DNA of 64,000 nt from Pirellulales bacterium (GTDB lineage: Bacteria > Planctomycetota > Planctomycetia > Pirellulales > JAEUIK01). This document shows positions 61,422 to 64,000 of the stretch, piece by piece. Below the pieces are notes generated by a model. It did no database searches. It was given only the letters and a program-made list of their open reading frames with translations, and had not been told where the DNA came from. The stretch spans positions 186,001 to 250,000 of the forward strand of contig JAHBXR010000003.1 in the NCBI GenBank assembly GCA_019636335.1. Reading direction: 5' to 3'. Each line of letters starts with the position of its first letter. Positions within the stretch are counted from its first letter, which is position 1. Made by a program: the position numbers and the translations under genes.

Positions 61422-62348
61422 GTGAGTGCGAAAAAGAACGCTCCTCCCCGCAATGATTTCCGCCTGTTACGGATGCTCGTCTGGGACGGCAACGTACGTC
61501 GCGCCCTGGCCGTGGGCCTGGTCGTGCTCGTGGTGCTCTGGTTCGCCGGGCGTGCTTCCTGGCTCTATGTGCGCCGCCATGTCACGGCACGCGATGAATA
61601 CCGTCTGACGGTCGACGACTTCCATCTCACGCCCCCGCCAGCCTGGATTCGCACCGAGGTGCGCACCGAGGCGGTACGCGCCACCGGACTCGATCGTGGC
61701 GCCTCGATCCTCGACGACGATCTGGCCGTGCGCGTGGCGGAAGGCTTCAAGCTGCATCCCTGGATCGCGCGTGTCGACCGTGTGACGAAGAGCCATCCGG
61801 CCCGGGTCGACGTCGAAGTAACGTATCGCCAGCCCACGGTGATGGTCGAGGTGCCCGAGGGGCTCTACCCGGCCGACGCCGCCGGCATCTGGCTACCGAC
61901 GGCCGACTTTTTGAAAGACCCGCTCGACGCGCAGCGCAACTACCCGCGACTGGGTGGCATCACGACCGAGCCCCAGGGACCGGTGGGAACCTACTGGGGA
62001 GACCCGCGCGTGCGTGGCGGGGCAAAGATCGGCGCCCAATTGATCGATCGTTGGGTCGCTTGGGATCTCGAGCGCATCACGCCGGTCGGCGAGAACTTTT
62101 CTAGCGACGGAAGCGGGCAGCTTTACGAGATTCGCACGCGCGACGGTGCCGTGATTCAATGGGGCCACGCACCCGAGGCGGAAGCGGACGGCGAAGGGAA
62201 AGCGGCCGACAAGGTTGCCAGGATCGGCGAATTCATGCAAGCACGCCAGGCGAGCGGTGGAGCCGCGGGTCCCCACGAGCTGGATCTGCGTCACGCAGGA
62301 GCAACTCCTCATACGGCCAATCGTACACCCGCGCGAGACGCGCGCTAG
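61422..62348 (+). CDS. FtsQ/DivIB-like cell-division protein
   Basis: 308 aa from a GTG at 61422, behind an excellent AAGGAGGTGA four bases away. A short cytoplasmic tail, one transmembrane helix (about 27-49), then a POTRA-like domain (DDLAVRVAEGFKLHPWIARV, followed by ARVDVEVTYRQPTVMVEV) and a second beta domain (LYPADAAGIWLPTADF, NYPRLGGI, GAKIGAQLIDRW). This is the FtsQ layout: a bitopic division protein that recruits FtsB and FtsL. The sequence is diverged, so the call rests on topology, key segments and its place behind murC-murB, where ftsQ belongs. The C-terminal 40 residues are low complexity. Confidence 0.6.
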   Translation: MSAKKNAPPRNDFRLLRMLVWDGNVRRALAVGLVVLVVLWFAGRASWLYVRRHVTARDEYRLTVDDFHLTPPPAWIRTEVRTEAVRATGLDRGASILDDDLAVRVAEGFKLHPWIARVDRVTKSHPARVDVEVTYRQPTVMVEVPEGLYPADAAGIWLPTADFLKDPLDAQRNYPRLGGITTEPQGPVGTYWGDPRVRGGAKIGAQLIDRWVAWDLERITPVGENFSSDGSGQLYEIRTRDGAVIQWGHAPEAEADGEGKAADKVARIGEFMQARQASGGAAGPHELDLRHAGATPHTANRTPARDAR

Positions 62349-63322
62349 CGGGCGGGCGTCTCGGCCGCCGCCATCGTTCGGCGGTGCGAAATTGCCAGGC
62401 GATCGGCCACCACCGTGTCGATGAGCAGTTGGCAGACGTGGTAGGCGATCATGGGCAGCATGGCGAGGCCATCGTAGTAGGTGATGGCGATATAGAGCCC
62501 CATCATCAGCGTCTTCTGGCTGCCGCTGAAACCGACCGCCACACGATCGGCGCGATCGAGGCCGATCAAGCGGCCGATCGCATGGCCCGACCATAGCATC
62601 GAGACGTGCAGTCCGATTACGGCGGCGAACATGATGAACCAGTCGAGCGGCTCGATTTGCACCTCGCCGGCGGAGAACTTCAAGCCCGCCTTCACGGCGC
62701 CGATCCAGGCCATCAGGAGAATGCCGCATTGACCGATCGAGCCGAGCGTACCGACGTGCGCCGCGGCAAACCGCGCCACCGGGGCGTAGAGTCGCACACC
62801 TTGTGCGGCAAAGGTCGGCAGCACGACCTGCACCGCCAGTGCAAGGACCATCTGCGCGAGATCGATTTCAACCGATGTGCCCGTCGAGAGGTAAAGCAAG
62901 ACGGGCGTGGCGAGAAAGCAGAAGAAGTTGGTCGAGATCGTGACCAGCAGGGCCACGGCATCGTTGCCGCCGGCGCGGCGTGTCCACACCGCCGCCGAGG
63001 CCATCGTGCAAGGCAAGGCCGCGGCAATCAGCAGGCCCTGGGCCAGATCGGGGCGCAAAAGCGGCGCCACGCACCAGGCGACCAGCGGGAGCAGGCCCCA
63101 ACTGATCGCGATCGCCAGCACGACGGCCCGGGGATGCGTCAACGCGCGCCAGACGGTGTGCGCGTCGAGCGGCAGCGCCATGAGAAACAGGACGAGCGCG
63201 ACTACCGCTGCCTGGGGAATCGCCTCGGCCAGGGGATCGAGCTGCCGCGGAAACAACAGGCCGCTGGCCAGCAAGACCGCCAGGCTCAGCAAGAACCACT
63301 GCCGCGAGAGAAAAAGCCGCAT
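62345..63322 (-). CDS. bile acid:sodium symporter family transporter
   Basis: 325 aa from the ATG at 63322. Nine or ten hydrophobic helices are seen. LFLMALPLDAHTVWRALTHP, then AALPCTMASAAVWTRRAGGN and FSGSQKTLMMGLYIAITYYD are motifs of the BASS/SLC10A7-like branch (helix-crossover region with conserved polar residues). Such proteins import organic anions with sodium. It overlaps the FtsQ-like gene by four bases, tail to tail. Substrate not known. Confidence 0.88.
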   Translation of the reverse strand: MRLFLSRQWFLLSLAVLLASGLLFPRQLDPLAEAIPQAAVVALVLFLMALPLDAHTVWRALTHPRAVVLAIAISWGLLPLVAWCVAPLLRPDLAQGLLIAAALPCTMASAAVWTRRAGGNDAVALLVTISTNFFCFLATPVLLYLSTGTSVEIDLAQMVLALAVQVVLPTFAAQGVRLYAPVARFAAAHVGTLGSIGQCGILLMAWIGAVKAGLKFSAGEVQIEPLDWFIMFAAVIGLHVSMLWSGHAIGRLIGLDRADRVAVGFSGSQKTLMMGLYIAITYYDGLAMLPMIAYHVCQLLIDTVVADRLAISHRRTMAAAETPAR

Positions 63323-63444
63323 CGACGACCGCCGTTGACTCGAACCAACACCACCCTGGGAAGCATGTCGGTCGCTACTCTACCGCAAACGGCCCCCAGC
63401 GGCGAAGGGGGGCATGTCTGCCCCGAATCTAAAAGTGATTGCCT

Positions 63445-63579
63445 ACCGCGAAGGCGCGAAGAGCGCTAAGGAAATGAACTGCACATTGGAATGATGCATT
63501 ACACGGCATTTTGGCACGAAGGGATACCGCTCGTTTTTGCACATGGTTTATTCCTTTGCGCTCTTCGCGCCTTCGCGGT
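63445..63579. repeat. 31-base inverted repeat with 74-base spacer
   Basis: The arms at 63445-63475 (ACCGCGAAGGCGCGAAGAGC...) and about 63549-63579 (...GCTCTTCGCGCCTTCGCGGT) are near-perfect reverse complements. The region holds no gene. It lies between the starts of the transporter gene and the end of the ceramidase-like gene on the same strand. Its length and spacer could mark the ends of a small miniature element. Confidence 0.65.
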
Positions 63580-63600
63580 GGATTACCATCGTCATGGAGG

Positions 63601-64000
63601 TCAGTTTTCCGATTGCTTGGCTTTTGCTTCCTCGGCGGTATTGCGCACTTGGTGAACGATTTGCTCCTCGACTTGGGGAGACCACACGGTGGGGAGTCCG
63701 TAATAGACCATCGCTCCTCCTCCTTCGTAGCCACCTTCGGTGAGCACGCGGCGCGAGGGGATGTAGGCCATGACGTCGTTCGTGTAACCGGAGACCCACG
63801 TGTGCGGACCGAGTTCGTGCTCGAGGCGCAGTGCATAGTCGACGACCACCTCGCCGCCCAACGTGACCCAGTGGAGCTGTGGTCCGATCTGCCACACTTG
63901 AACCGGGTAAGGGTAGGTCGAACTTAAGGGCGTTCCGCCATCGATTTGCTCGAGCAGGTACGTCGCGCGGCTGGCGACATAACGATCGCCCGACGCTGCC
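63601..64000 (-). CDS. neutral ceramidase-like protein, 3' part
   Basis: An open minus-strand frame enters from the right edge and stops at 63601; 133 residues are visible. VWQIGPQLHWVTLGGEVVVD, then GYTNDVMAYIPSRRVLTEGG and YEGGGAMVYYGLPTVWSP are typical of the C-terminal half of the neutral/alkaline non-lysosomal ceramidase family, which in planctomycetes includes many exported relatives. The catalytic N-terminal part is outside the window. Ceramide hydrolysis itself is not certain for such distant members. Confidence 0.8.
   Translation of the reverse strand, partial: AASGDRYVASRATYLLEQIDGGTPLSSTYPYPVQVWQIGPQLHWVTLGGEVVVDYALRLEHELGPHTWVSGYTNDVMAYIPSRRVLTEGGYEGGGAMVYYGLPTVWSPQVEEQIVHQVRNTAEEAKAKQSEN

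Overview
This window looks like chromosome of a planctomycete, most likely of the Pirellulales. The evidence is gene content: a cytochrome-type PSD1 protein (DUF1549/DUF1553) next to a DUF1501 protein, a DUF1559 type prepilin, a 'WYQFRL' small membrane protein, a secreted sulfatase, VIT/VWA and LamG proteins, high GC, frequent GTG/TTG starts and short palindromic intergenic repeats. No rRNA, tRNA, CRISPR array, intact insertion sequence or prophage was seen.

Layout. 1-4.7 kb (minus): an acyl-CoA carboxylase operon (beta, alpha, AtuA-like protein; the last is cut by the left edge). 5.3-6.1 kb: a repeat-rich non-coding island. 6.3-9.2 kb: a LamG/propeller protein and a Gfo/Idh/MocA oxidoreductase. 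9.4-14.9 kb: PolX, a TGS GTPase, LemA, a methyltransferase-like protein and a zinc-ribbon membrane protein. 15-19.3 kb (minus): a prepilin-like protein and an NtrC-type histidine kinase/sigma-54 regulator pair. 19.4-22.6 kb: DUF309, an MFS transporter, a methyltransferase and a 21-residue lysine-rich micro-gene with its own terminator. 22.6-29 kb (minus): aroA behind two secreted proteins, and a VIT/VWA protein. 29.3-33 kb: a YdjC-type deacetylase and two peptide-type ABC ATPases without permeases. 33-42.7 kb: a lipoprotein, an HtrA protease, the PSD1/DUF1501 pair, a decayed RelE/ParE toxin, a flavin reductase and a sulfatase. 43-48.6 kb: acyl-CoA dehydrogenase, adenylate-forming ligase, a small membrane protein and a 2-oxoacid decarboxylase. 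48.7-53.1 kb: hydrolase, RfaE2, M28 peptidase, a membrane protein and a nucleotidyltransferase pair.

53.5-62.3 kb (plus) is a housekeeping block: rplY, pth, rpsF, ssb, rplI, dnaB, an ankyrin protein, murC, murB and an FtsQ-like protein. It couples translation, replication and peptidoglycan precursor synthesis. rpsR is missing from the usual rpsF-ssb-rpsR-rplI order, and ddl, ftsA and ftsZ are missing from the place they usually hold after murB/ftsQ. The window ends with a bile-acid-symporter-family transporter and the 3' end of a neutral ceramidase-like gene.

The observations most worth a second look are the dcw remnant with an FtsQ-like gene, a LamG fold interrupted by a seven-blade propeller, two micro-ORFs with good ribosome binding sites, the RelE toxin relic, the acyl-CoA dehydrogenase/ligase module and several families of intergenic palindromes. 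No clearly new defence or mobile system was found.
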